From: Mactromeris polynyma
Taxonomy: Eukaryota; Mollusca; Bivalvia; Venerida; Mactridae
Assembly (NCBI GenBank): GCA_032209605.1
Contig: JASFXZ010000018.1
Location: 2,669,904 to 2,733,903 of the forward strand
Length of the DNA stretch: 64,000 nt
Direction of reading: 5' to 3'
The translations under genes and the position numbers were made by a program. Below, piece by piece: positions 44,201 to 55,870 of this stretch; the stretch's first letter is position 1, and the number at the start of each line of letters is the position of its first letter. The notes beneath the pieces are model-generated. The model made no database searches, was not told where the DNA came from, and worked only from the letters and a program-made list of their open reading frames with translations.

Positions 44201-44891
44201 GGAAGTGGCAACGATTACGGTCGAGTAATCACAACCACTACTAGATTTCCGTTCCAGGATTACGGGAGTCTAGTTATCAACAATGTACTGGCTACGATTA
44301 TGGGAGTTTATTAAATGCTGTAGATATCTCATTATATGACCCATTAACAATACAACCTCTACGTATATGTATTTACAATCGTAAATTACAAGTTAAAGAC
44401 TAATTCATATTTTAGTCGTAGATAATGAAGGTGATAGAGCAAAATGTGGTTATCACCGATAATAAAAGTTTCAAATTAGTGTAAAGAATGTAGACTTATC
44501 TCGAATTTGGTTACGACTATAAATATGAATAAAGAATACTGCAATACCCCTCGATAACATAATATAGATAATGACTAAATGGATGGTAATATTTCCAAAT
44601 ATTAATTGGTCCTGATGACGATAACAATAAACTTTCATTCGTCAATATTGACTTTTTACGGAGTGGACGCTTTCACTAATGTATACGTTATTGCATACAT
44701 TACATTTCAGGTAAATTGTCAGTTAAATAATTGCATTTTTCCACGATTGGTTGTTGTATTACTGTTGATTACTATAATGCTACAAACTCCCTTAATCGTA
44801 GCCTTACGATTGTTCATGATCTCCCATTAAGGGATTATGCAATCAAAGAAGTCGAGTGTTGGATTGCGGACTCGTAATCGTTGCCACTTCC
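44201..44891. mobile_element. MITE with 19-bp perfect terminal inverted repeats
   Basis: GGAAGTGGCAACGATTACG (44201-44219) is exactly inverted at 44873-44891. A second, subterminal pair GGCTACGATTATGGGAGTTT (44290-44309) is inverted at 44784-44803 with one mismatch. The 691 bp contain no transposase. The target-site duplication is unclear. Likely a non-autonomous DNA transposon. Confidence 0.8.
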
Positions 44892-45685
44892 TTATTTCTT
44901 ACTGTTACGGAAACTGGTGATGTCTAAAGTAGTACAATAACCTGATAAAGAAAATACAGTAATGCCACACAATCATGTTTTTAACATGGTCACAATAGTG
45001 ATTGCAATTGAATACGAAATATCAAGCGATCTCATATCGATGTTGGCACCATGTTTGGATATCCATGTCTATTACAACTCAAGATCATAACTACATTATA
45101 CATGTATATCGTTTTTCTACGCATAACCAATTTTGGCTGCTTAGTATATTTTCCAGACAAACAAATCCTTAAGATTATATGTACGACCGTGAAAATACAG
45201 TGAAGTGTTTCGCGACGCCTATCAATAATTTCCAACATTTATTTTCCTCTATCGGTGTCAATGTAATATTTACATATTGTGATATTCAGTCGAATGAAGC
45301 AAAGAACAGTTGATGAACGCGTGCATGTTCATGACAAATTTAAAATGAAACCTGGTCGAAGATTTCGTGAAGAAATCTCAGAATGGTTTGCTATGGAAAT
45401 TGTTGGCAATTCAATAGTTGCAATATAGAGACCGTAATCCATAACATTTAGCGAAATGTTTACGCTTTCCGATAGCTGCATTTACCACTACTCATGTCTA
45501 GTGTAATTCTCCCTTCAAAAGGTGTAACATGAGATTTGTGAAGTAATTGCAAAATTTGTCATATTCAAGTACTAAAGCGGAAATATTTTATATGTTCAGT
45601 ATCAGTACCATTGACCCTAAACCTCATATACATCGACGACAGGACTCCATGAAAGCTACATACTTATACAGCTTCATTATAATAT

Positions 45686-46010
45686 CTCATTTGGGCATGA
45701 CAAGGTTGTATGAAAACCAGATGAACATAATGAAATATTTGCCTTAACAACTGCGTCTGAAAGTTACTCAAACCAACGTAAAATCACCCGTCGTTGGAAT
45801 TAAAAAGACATTCTTGATTTTATGCACCGGTCAATAACAGTTATATTGCTTAAATCAGATCAATTAATTTGTAACAAGTGTATTAACATGACTAATAAGT
45901 GATGGTGAACTATATTGAAACAGGATATGCTGTCTAGGACTAATCGCATTACAGTGTTATTTTTATCCAATCTTCTACGCAGTTATCTCCCCTTACATGT
46001 ATCGGAGGAA
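45686..46010. repeat. Diverged direct duplicate B1 (partner 50462-50800)
   Basis: Shares in order GTTGTATGAAAACCAGATGA, ACATAATG, AACAACTGCGTCTGAAAGTA, CGGCGTTGGAATTAA / CGTCGTTGGAATTAA, GTGAACTATATTGAAACAG, GACTAATCGCATTAC and TTACATGTATCG / TTACAGGTATCG with 50462-50800. Non-coding. Confidence 0.7.
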
Positions 46011-47379
46011 TCTGTTTAGAATGCCCCTGATTACGAAATGCTTTTTTCTAACTGTTGCGAAAGGTATACATACAATTCAGAAGATCACTTCTCCGACGTA
46101 CTTAAACTGCATAATTTATTGTGTCAAACAACTACCTTCATAGTCCACTTTTCTTTACATCGTTATACATCATGACATGTATGTATTGTCAATAAATAAA
46201 TCTAGGTCTCATTTCATGCGGTGATGATCGATAAACATGGGGTTCTATTAAAACCAATCCAAACACATAAATACGTTATCAGAAAGCCGTGTTAATGAAA
46301 ATTACATAAATATATATTCATTGCTGTGTTGTCGTCTACGTTATGGACAGTACAGTGATATATATTGTAATGGTATATGGATAAGATGCGTTTATCGGTG
46401 ATATTGTATTCAGGTGTGTCTTGATATTTCATCATCCGTATTAAGACATATAGTAATAGTTTGTCTGTCTAAAAATGTTATAGTGCAAATAATACGTTTA
46501 GAATAAATGAAAATGATGTGAGTGTTATTATCATTGCTTGATTAAATGCATATATTTTCCGGTTTTTATGATATTCTTAATTGTTAATTATCATATATTT
46601 GAAATATTTTATCATCATATTGTAATTTATTGACTAAATATTCCAATGTGCCTATTGTTGATGTTAATGCAATGATATCAAATGTCAATAATTAACTGAA
46701 TATTGATCTTCTAAGCTTCACATCATTTTGTTATTGAATAATATGATTTCTTAAACACAACAGTGTCCACTAATTCACAACAATAAATAAAACTTAAGGC
46801 ATTTGAGGAGGCTCAACGGTAAATACGTAAGGGAACAGGGGCGCATGTTTCATGTTGATTGGTTGAAACGGATGGTGTGAAACAGTATTGAATATTAATA
46901 TACTGTTGGTTCGAAGCTCGAAGTTTATAATTCAGTTGGTGATTATTGTTGAGTATTGTTTGGAACCTAATCAGTTGTGAATCATCTAAGTTATTAAAGT
47001 AAATATTCCGACCCTGTAATTATGTTAGTTTAATCCGTAAATTAAGTAGCTTGGGTAATATTCTGTTTTATCAATCTTTTACAGCCAGATTGATAAGCCG
47101 ATGCAAAATAACATAGATATATTAATGTATTCTTGCTCGACACGTTACTATACAATAGTTAAGTGGTATTTATTTAGTCAGCGAGTAAGTTTTTGTATTA
47201 TTTCATATTGAACAATACAGATCCCTCACTCCTCTGCTCGGGGTTTAACGCTATAAGGATCACAAGGAAACTTTAGAGAATCATTCACCTGTTCTGTCAC
47301 AGCGGTTTAACAAATAATATATTATTGATGTTGTCATTTTATCGATATTCATAAGATTTTTAACATGCAATTTATACCA

Positions 47380-47760
47380 AAATGTCCACACAATAATTAC
47401 TTACAAGCAAACGTATACATCCAAACACTGAGCACTATTTTATGCATTCCCATTCTTGCAAGCTGATAGTTTAACTCCCTCAGTTGTCAACTTAAATGTA
47501 AACTGAACTTCCTTTTCGTAAACACGTCTAAACCTATTTCAAATCTACGTATATTGCCCTTCTGCCCTACATAACATGAACACACTATCGTATGTATATT
47601 CATAACTTCCTGTTTGTTTAAAATGGGATATTAAATTACCTAAACTATGCGTATATTGATCATTTGAGGAAACTTCACGTGATATGCCATTCAAATATAC
47701 AACGTTGATAAAACATACTTAGGTTTAATCGAATACAAGTTAATATCATGCATGTGCATA
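47380..47760. repeat. Diverged direct duplicate A2 (partner 39740-40110)
   Basis: Copy of 39740-40110, recognised by TTACTTACAAGCAAACGTAT, GAGCACTATTTTATGCATTC, CTGAACTTCCTTTTCGTAAA and ATAACTTCCTGTTTGTTTAA. Confidence 0.65.
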
Positions 47761-48657
47761 ACAATCGTATTTACTCCGCACATTCTTAAATACAGATCTT
47801 AAATAGTAGTCGAGTACAATATTTTTGTTTAGAATTCTACATATTTCAAACATTTGAAGTAGGGTAGATTATTCTTATACCATTTTTGGTTAAATGAAAA
47901 GTATAATGAATAAAAGTTTGAGTGTTTCCGACAAATTGTCTCTAAAATGGACGATTCACTTAGAAAGAAATTAATGAAGTTGACAGGTTTTCAGAAATTA
48001 ATGAAGTTGACAAGTTTTATCCCCAACATTGCTTAGAAATTTATTGCTGGATACACACAGTATAATGTGGTAATAAATTAATAGACAGGGGCGAGGAGAA
48101 CCTAAATATTAAAGTTGATGAGCAAGTTAATGTTGTTACTATGTTTGCATTAAATCATGTATTATCTGAGCGCTTATCAATTATTGGATCTGTCATATTT
48201 TGACTACGAAAGAAAAAAAATTGTTAAATACATGCAACATTACCTAGTTGTATACTGGTGACAGATATATGAAACCATATATTTTCTGTACTTGTATATC
48301 AAACAGTCCATTTATAGGGTAGCATGAATTACCACAATGAATTGTACCTTATTGTGCAATTTAGTACTTAATTCGCACATTGTTACTATTCTCGTGCGAG
48401 CAAGTTGTACCGTGTAAATAATATTGACATATGCATAATATGAGATAAGTTTATGTATGTCTCACCTTTGTACATGAATGTTACATAAATAAAATGATAA
48501 AACTGTAATTCATGCACTAAACCACTCAATCTGAGTTATGAGAGACAAGATAAAAGAAATGAAATTACATAAGCGCACAATTAAAATTAGAATCAAGATG
48601 TTATAACAAAATAATTCTGGTAAAAAACATCCGAAAACATCGTATAAGAAGTGCAGT

Positions 48658-48843
48658 TACAGTAAAACCTCAATAATAACACCACTCTAGTGACCCTAGA
48701 AACAGGTCCTCTTACATGTAATGCGGTGGTCTTAATATTGAGAATAAATAAATAGCAAAAGGTTGAAATGGACTTGAAAATTATGTTGTTAATTGTGAGG
48801 TGGTCTTATTATTAAGGTGGTCTTTAAGTGAGGGTTTACTGTA
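48658..48843. mobile_element. Small Tc1/mariner-type MITE
   Basis: The ends are TA|CAGTAAAACCTCA (48658) and TGAGGGTTTACTG|TA (48843): inverted repeats of about 13 bp with one or two mismatches, flanked by the TA dinucleotide that Tc1/mariner transposases duplicate. The interior has GGTGGTCTTAATATTGAG and GGTGGTCTTATTATTAAGG. A relic of the same family is at 16631-16712. Confidence 0.75.
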
Positions 48844-49105
48844 TAATAATACTTACATGTGAAACATTAACTGTACAATGCATTTTGTCTGGTTCTGCCT
48901 CATGCAGTCATATAGTCAACATGATATTAACACATTGTACTCATTTGCAATTTCATTGATACAATTGTAGCAATATCTTTCATTAAATGGTATGACTTGG
49001 TAACGAACAGTCTCAATTTTAAGTTGTGCAACATCATAACGGAATTTAGCAAGAGCGCTTCTATCGCGTCTTGATATATTATGGTTATTTACATACGCCT
49101 AAGTG

Positions 49106-49745
49106 TCATGAATGTTTGAATTGTCTGTACGTTTGTAGTTTATTGTCAAATTGACTGATCATTGCAACATACTTAACAGTGATGTGATAGTCTAATGTAT
49201 CGGACAAAGGGAGACCTACGTACCGATATTCACTAACACATTCAAGATCATTATTGTTACATTGAAATGTATAATCAGTTTTTTTACTGGTAGTAACGGT
49301 CTTAAAATGCATGGTTTTACTTTAATAACAATTCATTTTTCTCACACCAGGTAGTTAAACTATTCCGCAATTATTGAAGATCATTTTCAGTTTTAAAGTA
49401 CTAAATCATCCGCATACAATAAATGACAAATCTTGATTTCATTTATGTGCACTTCTACTCCCAAATGGTAAATGTGTACACTTAGATCATTGAGGAAAAA
49501 GTTGGACATATTTGTTGACAGCAAATATCCTTGGTTTCATCCGATATTTTGGCTAAACAATCTGATCGGTAACTGTTTATTTAACAGCACACTTCACACT
49601 ATTATAATTAGTGATTTGAGGGCTTGTAAAAGTTTTCCTTGTACGCCGACATCTGCTAATTCTGTCCACATTATACCTCTGTCAACACGACCATTCACTT
49701 TTAAAAAATCGATATATGCCACAAACGTTGAGGGTTTATGTTTTT
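49106..49745 (-). pseudogene. Non-LTR retrotransposon reverse transcriptase fragment
   Basis: Reading the minus strand from about 49738: PSTFVAYIDFLKVNGRVDRG (palm motif A region, usually FVAFxDFxKAFDxVDR), MWTELADVGVQGKLLQALKS, NQGYLLSTNMSNFFLNDLSV (usually KQGCLLSPxLFNLFINDL), ICHLLYADDLVL (catalytic YADD), TTWCEKNELLL, then MHFKTVTTSKKTDYTFQCNN and VSEYRYVGLPLSD. Several stops and frame breaks occur (for example TGA replacing a residue before NQGYLL). It is a CR1/Jockey-like LINE by general resemblance; the fragment lacks both ends. Confidence 0.75.
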
Positions 49746-49849
49746 AACGATATTCGAACGAATATTTGCTATTCGTTGACATCCCTAGTTAAAATACAGC
49801 GTAAAATCCGACGAAATAAAAATATTTAATTATTTGTCCTGGATCATAA

Positions 49850-50130
49850 ATTCTGCATTTAGAGGCGATATATAACCTTCAAGTACTGAGCAATAAAAGG
49901 GCCGTAACTCACAAAAAAAGGATAAATTATGCCAATGATATGCACAACACATCTTGATATTGAAGTTTCTGACCAAAACGTAGGGAGAAATAGTGCAGAC
50001 AATTCTTCCAATTCTATACGAAATCAAAGGACCATAACTCTAAATTATCATGGTGATCAGATGAGCACACAATATGCATAACAATGCTAAGAGCAGTTCA
50101 CTGCAGAGACGTTTAAAGGAAATCCCTTGA
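49850..50130 (+). repeat. Bivalve-type repeat (GGGCCGTAACTC family)
   Basis: Contains AAAAGGGCCGTAACTCAC (about 49897) and AAAGGACCATAACTCTAAAT (about 50027) followed by ATCTTGATATTGAAGTTTC- and GATGAGCACACAATATG-like phrases, about 130 bp apart. I recognise this as a dispersed bivalve repeat type. Non-coding. Confidence 0.5.
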
Positions 50131-50140
50131 AGGTTTTCAC

Positions 50141-50306
50141 GATAAGTTTGAAGTGCGATGGTAAAGTTTCTTCCTTGACACAAAACCACTATCTACAAGT
50201 AACCTAGCATGTCCAGGTACCTGCATACAGTATTTTATTTGTTGGTATATGTATGTCATTACTCGCCACATGAAGTACCCAATAACATACTGGTTCTTAT
50301 TCTGAC
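50141..50306 (-). pseudogene. Second fragment of the transposon-derived protein gene
   Basis: Minus strand, after an acceptor-like TCTGATTTCAG|GTCAG: GQNKNQYVIGYFMWRVMTYI, YQQIKYCMQVPGHARLLVDS, GFVSRKKLYHRTSNLS, then a stop at about 50140. It overlaps the pseudogene at 27061-28145 in the YFMWRVMT...YQQI.Y.MQ part and supplies the VPGHARLLVDSGF segment that copy lacks. The shared noncoding phrase GTCTATGAAAGCCGT (28170 and 50350) shows the homology extends upstream into intron or flank. Function unknown; presumably part of a DNA transposon. Confidence 0.6.
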
Positions 50307-50461
50307 CTGAAATCAGAAACGTATTATTAATGTTGCGTAAAAAACAGAGTGTCTATGAAAGCCGTTTATTTTATAATTCCGAAGCAAAGTGATGAGTACT
50401 ATTTTGACTAATTTTAGCTAATGTTAAGGAACTTTTTGATTACGATAGAGGTGTTATTTTT

Positions 50462-50800
50462 ATTATTGTAACTATGACAATGTTGTATGAAAACCAGATG
50501 AACATAATAGTGTTTGCATAAACAACTGCGTCTGAAAGTAGATCCATAGTATATTTCAATGTTTATCTAGTTTTAAGTATTATTCAACCCCTCGGGAAAT
50601 TGCCCGGCGTTGGAATTAAGATGATTCTAGGTTTTATGTATAACATTTGTATTGTTTTAATCAGATAAATCGATATGTTACAAATTATTAACACGAATGT
50701 GAACTATATTGAAACAGACTATACTATGACTAATCGCACTACGGAGTTATTTTTATTCGACCTCCTACGAAGTCATCCCCCCTTACAGGTATCGCAGTTT
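50462..50800. repeat. Diverged direct duplicate B2 (partner 45686-46010)
   Basis: Copy of 45686-46010, with an extra insertion of about 40 bp after AACAACTGCGTCTGAAAGTA. Confidence 0.7.
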
Positions 50801-50879
50801 CTATATAGTAACATATTGTGTGACTGCACCGACCATATTTTTGCAAGATATTTCTTGTTTCGACAATCTCTACCCTTAC

Positions 50880-51190
50880 CAAAATGAAAAGTTTGCAGCA
50901 AACTAACCACAACCTTGCGGCAAACATGCGGCAAACATATAAGTTCACTGAAACACACTGGCAGTTGTTCGCCGGACATCGCCGCTACTGGCGACTCAGC
51001 AGCAAACTTTGGGTGACTTTGCGGTAACTTAGCCAGAATATACATTTGTTTGCAAACAGTTTGCCAGAAACTTCTTTATCAGGACTATGTTCGCCAGAAA
51101 CTTTCAAGTAAACAATTGTTCGCCAAAGATTCACCAGAAACTTGAAAATCATTAATGATCGCAGAAAGTTCGCCACAAACGTATGTTGTC
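50880..51190. repeat. Degenerate GCAAAC / TTCGCCAGAAACTT repeat
   Basis: Short imperfect units recur: AGTTTGCAGCAAACT, TTGCGGCAAACATGCGGCAAA, TTTGCCAGAAACTT, TTCGCCAGAAACTTTCAAG, TTCACCAGAAACTT and TTCGCCACAAAC. The period is irregular, about 20-35 bp. Confidence 0.55.
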
Positions 51191-52158
51191 AGTATAACAT
51201 GGAATACAAACTGTTTAAACTTATATGAGGGCTGTCCCTCTATACCTTACTTATGTCTGAAAAACTAATGAACCAAGTTTTTGCAAATCTCTATGACATT
51301 TAATACGTCTTTTTGTGCAAATATACACGAAATAACTAGACAAAATAACATAAAATTTCCACAAAACATTTTTTTGCACAACTATCTACACGGGAGCGGC
51401 GCAAGCCGATATCAAAATTGTTACGGAAAACGTTATAACATTGTTGCTTACTACTCCAGCTCCTACATCCTCAAATAAGAAAAAAGGGAAAATGAAACAA
51501 GAAGTCAATTTTGGCATTAAGTTAGTATAGTCACCGCTTTGTCTGCAGCAATACCTTAATACAATACAGAGTGGTCAATGGTAACAAAAATAACTTCTGA
51601 AACACCATTTGAATGAAATAACTGAATACTGAATAAAAAAGAAGTTTATATTAATTTAAACTTTTTACCATGAACATTTAAAATGTTCTGATTGATTTGT
51701 AATTGATACAACAACTGTAACTTTAAATAATTCTGCAATATATCTCTATTCACTGTTTTGCAAACTTCTATAAATAACTATATTAAATGACTATTGCTCG
51801 TATTGTCAATTTGATTTAAAATCATACATTTTGGTTTTATTTGTTTTTATCTGAGCTAAAAAGTATTGATAACAAATATCATGAAAGACATTTAATGTGA
51901 AATTACCAAATGTATTACAGTTACAAATATCTCTGTTACAATTGCATGCAAAACATTTAGATCTCAAATTTAAGACATACATGTATTTTAAAGCCTAACC
52001 TTTTACTAAAGATGCCTATCACCTTAAACATGTAGGAATAATATCTGGTAAGACAGTGGCAAAAATATCAATAGTTTCATAGAACATGTAATATAATTAC
52101 AACAGCTATCACTATAACCACTGATCATTCAGACTATACCAACACAGAGTTATAAGCT
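51191..52158. other. No feature seen
   Basis: About 1 kb of AT-rich DNA without recognisable gene or repeat. Confidence 0.5.
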
Positions 52159-52873
52159 TCAGTCACATTCATTTACATTTGGAACATCACACAGGAAAAA
52201 CAAATTCATGCCATCCTTGAAACTCACATTTACTTGTACTGATACAATTTTACAAACATCTATTACATCTATTTGATTTGACAGTTTGCAAACTGAGATG
52301 CTAGGAACTTTTATATACAAAAAGTTATCATTCATCATTGATCCCGTACATTCAAACTGTTTAATAACAGCAATTATACAATTGTCACAGTTACAAACAT
52401 CTTGCAGACAATCACATTTCTTAACATATAGAAAATTCAGAATACTACCAAAATGTAGTTTGCTATCCTGTGAACTAAAGAACTTAACAGTGTATGAATT
52501 TCTAGCATGAACACGTGCATACGATTCTGAATGTGAAACACAACCTCTCAACATTATCCTTTGGTATTGCAGAATATTTGTTGGCTTACACTTGTATTCA
52601 TTTATTACTTTAACATATGTATCATCACACAGATTTGCATTTCTACCTTTGCCAGTAGATGTGCCAGACTTATGGGCAGATGAAAGTGTCTTGTGGTTGT
52701 TTGCGGCTTTTAATTTCACAATAAAGTCTAAAACTTTGAAATCAGTTATTCCGTCAGTCAATATTGAAAGGTTTTGAATGATATTGATACCACCAATAAT
52801 TTGCATTTCAATATTCTGAGTTCCATGAAACAGGTGAAGATGGGAACCATTAGTTTCTTCATATTGAAAACAA
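52159..52873 (-). pseudogene. CACTA/TNP2-like transposase, C-terminal fragment
   Basis: The minus-strand open frame from about 52873 to the stop at 52159 begins FQYEETNGSHLHLFHGTQNI. It continues VINEYKCKPTNILQYQRIML, SESYARVHARNSYTVKFFSS, then a Cys-rich CDCLQDVCNCDNCIIAVIKQ, and ends DGMNLFFLCDVPNVNECD. The FxxExxNGxxLxxxHGTQ and YARVxxRNSYTV phrases are ones I associate with the region after the catalytic domain in animal CACTA/EnSpm (TNP2/DUF4218-type) transposon proteins; this is recognition by pattern, not proof. The frame is undamaged over about 235 codons and then ends abruptly (in-frame TAA about 10 codons upstream of FQYEE) where the Penelope-like element begins on the other strand. 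Confidence 0.5.
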
Positions 52874-52883
52874 GATTATACCC

Positions 52884-55505
52884 ATAGATGACTAAGGTCT
52901 TCATTTCAACCACTGGAACAAATTATTTATAAAGACAAAGAAACAGTTTCACAAAGATATAGAACACGACATTTAATAGAGTTGGAATGGATTAAGAAGT
53001 TACAATCACCCTATCCGCTGGGCCTGAATGATAATATTTATGAACAAGGTAATATCTCACAAAATTTAAATATAGACATATTTTCACTGGCACAGACACG
53101 AATACGCCGTAGAAGATCACATGGCACTAGGATTAATGGAAATATTAAACGAAAAAGAAGACATGATATGACTATTCAGGAATTAAACAATATTCTAAAA
53201 ATTTCAGGCAGACATACTATGCTAAGTAAATTAACCTCACTACCTGTTTCCTCCATTAAAAAACTGGATGAGGTTGCCGATGATATATTTACTAGATCAC
53301 ACTTTCTTTATGACACAGCTACGTTAATTCAATATTATACACGTCATTTCTTACGTCCTCATATAGATAATGAAAAAGATCATGTGAGACATTTTTTCAA
53401 ACTTTCTTTTATCAATAAAGGCATTGATTTTATTGATATACAAAGCGTGTTTGAGAAATAACACTTTTAAATCTTTAATTCCTTTGTACTTTTAAAAAAT
53501 TAGAACTACCTATTATTTCTTATAAATACAATAAACCTATACGCCATGCAGTATTTAACTACAACAATATTACTACTGGTCTCAATATATCTGATAACAA
53601 TTCTGACCAATATGGAAGGAATTCTTGAGACTGTTCAAATTCTAAATATCTTTATAAACCCGCAGGACATATAATCACAGGCAACCTTAAAATTATATCT
53701 GATAAAAGGGTTAGGAATTTAATTTCTAAGGGCCCCAAATATAGGTACCCTAACAAGATAGATTTTTATAAATGTAAAGAACATATATTTGACTCTCTTA
53801 ACAATTATGCAAATACATGGTGTAAAAGGGAACATGCAGATATCAATGCCCTTACTTCCTGGAAGAATGAAATTATAAAAATCATGGATCTAAGAATTAA
53901 GTTGTATCAATCTAATCCAAATCTCCTACCTAAAGATCCGAAAGTGTCTTTCCGTATTTTCAAAAATAAAATTCAAGATGTATACAACAAATTTGTACTT
54001 GTGCCAGCTGATAAAGCTTCTAACAACACAGTTATTGTATGACGGTTTTATTATACGGAAGTCCTAAATAATGAACTTAACTGTACTGCAGCTTACAGTC
54101 CTATTACATCGTCTGCAGATGATATAATTGACAGACACAACTCAGAATTGTCTAAATTTAATGTAGAAGTCGCATACAAATGTAATAAGTTACCAACTAT
54201 GTATTGGTTACCTAAACTACACAAAATACCATATAAATCTAGATTCAGTGCTAATGCGAGCTTCACTACAACTACACAAATTTCGAAACTTCTCACTGGT
54301 TGTTTAACAGCTATTAAAGCTGAAGTTGTTAAATATTGCAATAAAACTTTTAAAAATTCCAGTATAAACCTTTACTGGGACATAAAAAATTCTACGGAAG
54401 TTTTAAATAAATTTCAATCTTTACATTTTAGAGCAACACGTATCTCTACCTATGATTTCTCCACTCTTTATACTTCACTTCCTCATGATTTAATTAAAAC
54501 CAAACTTACACATTTAATTGAAAAAACATTTGGTAGCAATCAACATGTATATTTGGCCTGCAATGATGAAAGGCTTTTTTTACTGCTAATAATTACAAAA
54601 ACTTTACCATCTGGACATGTGAGGACGTCTGTGAAGCTCTTAATTTTGTACTGAATAATATCTTTATTCAATTTGATAATTCAATGTACCAACAGAAAGT
54701 TGGTATTCCTATGGGTACTAGCTGTGCTCCACTTATAGCCGACTTATTCTTATTCTGTTATGAAAGAGACTTTATGTTATCCTTACCCAAAGAAAATCAG
54801 ATGGATGTAATTGAAGCTTTCAATAAAACCTCCCGTTATTTAGACGATATTTTAAATATTGATAATGAGTTTTTCCCAACCATGATATATAATATATATC
54901 CAACAGAACTACACCTATCGAAAGCTAACCCATTGGATACACATGCCTCGTTTCTTGACTTGGACATTTCTATAGAAAATGGTATTATTACTACTAAAAT
55001 ATATGATAAACGAGATGATTATGACTTTGAGATTATAAACTTTCCCTGGCTTATTAGTGATATACCGAAAAATAATACATATGGCATATACATATCTCAA
55101 CTTATTCGTTTTATGAGGGGTAATACCAATCTAGAGGACTTTAATAAGCGTAACCTTCTACTAACAGGTAAACTGCTAAAACAAGGCTATCGTTATCATA
55201 AATTATGTAAGACGTTTCGTAAGTTTTGCCATAAATATACCGATATTAAGTTAAAATATGGCACTAGTGTAAAATCTATGTTAGAGAAAGGAATTACCAA
55301 ACCCAAATTTTATGGAGATCTATTATATAAAATTCGCAAGATTCATAACAGTTGTTACTTTGATCAGTTATTTGTGAAATTAATTAATAAGTTTAAAAGG
55401 AAGGGCTATGCTCCTGACATAATGAGAACAACTGCAGATAAGTTTTTAAGTAAATCAATACTTGATAGATTTTCACACCTGTTTTTACTGCACGCCGGAC
55501 ACTAA
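52884..55505 (+). pseudogene. Penelope-like reverse transcriptase with stops and frameshifts
   Basis: The pieces in order are: a conserved N-terminal segment (RTRHLIELEWIKKLQSPYPL...RRRRSHGTR..., to a stop at 53459); after a frameshift, ISYKYNKPIRHAVFNYNNI, YKPAGHIITGNLKIISDKRV and KFVLVPADKASNNTVIV; then MYWLPKLHKIPYKSRFSANA, STYDFSTLYTSLPHDLIKTK (motif A, catalytic Asp); then after a slip in a run of seven T (54575-54581) MYQQKVGIPMGTSCAPLIAD, TSRYLDDILNID (catalytic YLDD) and FLDLDISIENGIITTKIYDK to a stop at 55503. TGA codons at 53626 and 54040 break the frame. The family is a widespread invertebrate retroelement RT of Penelope-like type; I cannot confirm a GIY-YIG endonuclease domain. 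Confidence 0.75.
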
Positions 55506-55870
55506 TGTTTTGAGACTAAATGAAGTTATATTTGTAAACCGTACTTGGTATGGCAGGATATGACTGATCACAATGTCTCAGGGGATTATGTTCGGGACTT
55601 TGTAGGCATTGGCTTTTACTCTGGAACTAACATGATGTGTTCCATGGAGTATCTTAAAACTATCGACCAGCCCATTTGTGATTGTGTTGTGTCGTCTAAT
55701 ATATATATATATATTTTCGAATGTACGTTGGTGTTGTCCTTGTTTCTTGTTGTTTTGTGATGTTCTCTGTAAATACTTACTTAATTTTTTTTCTATTGTA
55801 TATTATCTGTGTATAAGGCACAGTCTTGTGTAAATAACGTCCCCTTGGGCAGCGTATACTCTATCTTTTA
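52884..55870 (+). mobile_element. Penelope-like retroelement, broken and 5'-truncated
   Basis: A plus-strand element whose recognisable coding starts near 52884 and ends at 55505, followed by a 3' region with TGACTGATCACAATGTCTCAG and GTGTAAATAACGTCC...GGCAGCGTATACTC up to about 55870. Its exact ends are not visible. It abuts the minus-strand CACTA-like fragment head to head. Confidence 0.6.

Larger units (their letters stand above)
44892..48657. other. Gene-poor stretch with two halves of diverged duplications
   Basis: Contains 45686-46010 (partner 50462-50800) and 47380-47760 (partner 39740-40110). Nothing else recognised in almost 4 kb. Confidence 0.45.

Noticed and set aside
48400..48500. 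Centromeric or telomeric repeat
   Set aside because: No periodicity and no (TTAGGG)n or related motif anywhere in the window.
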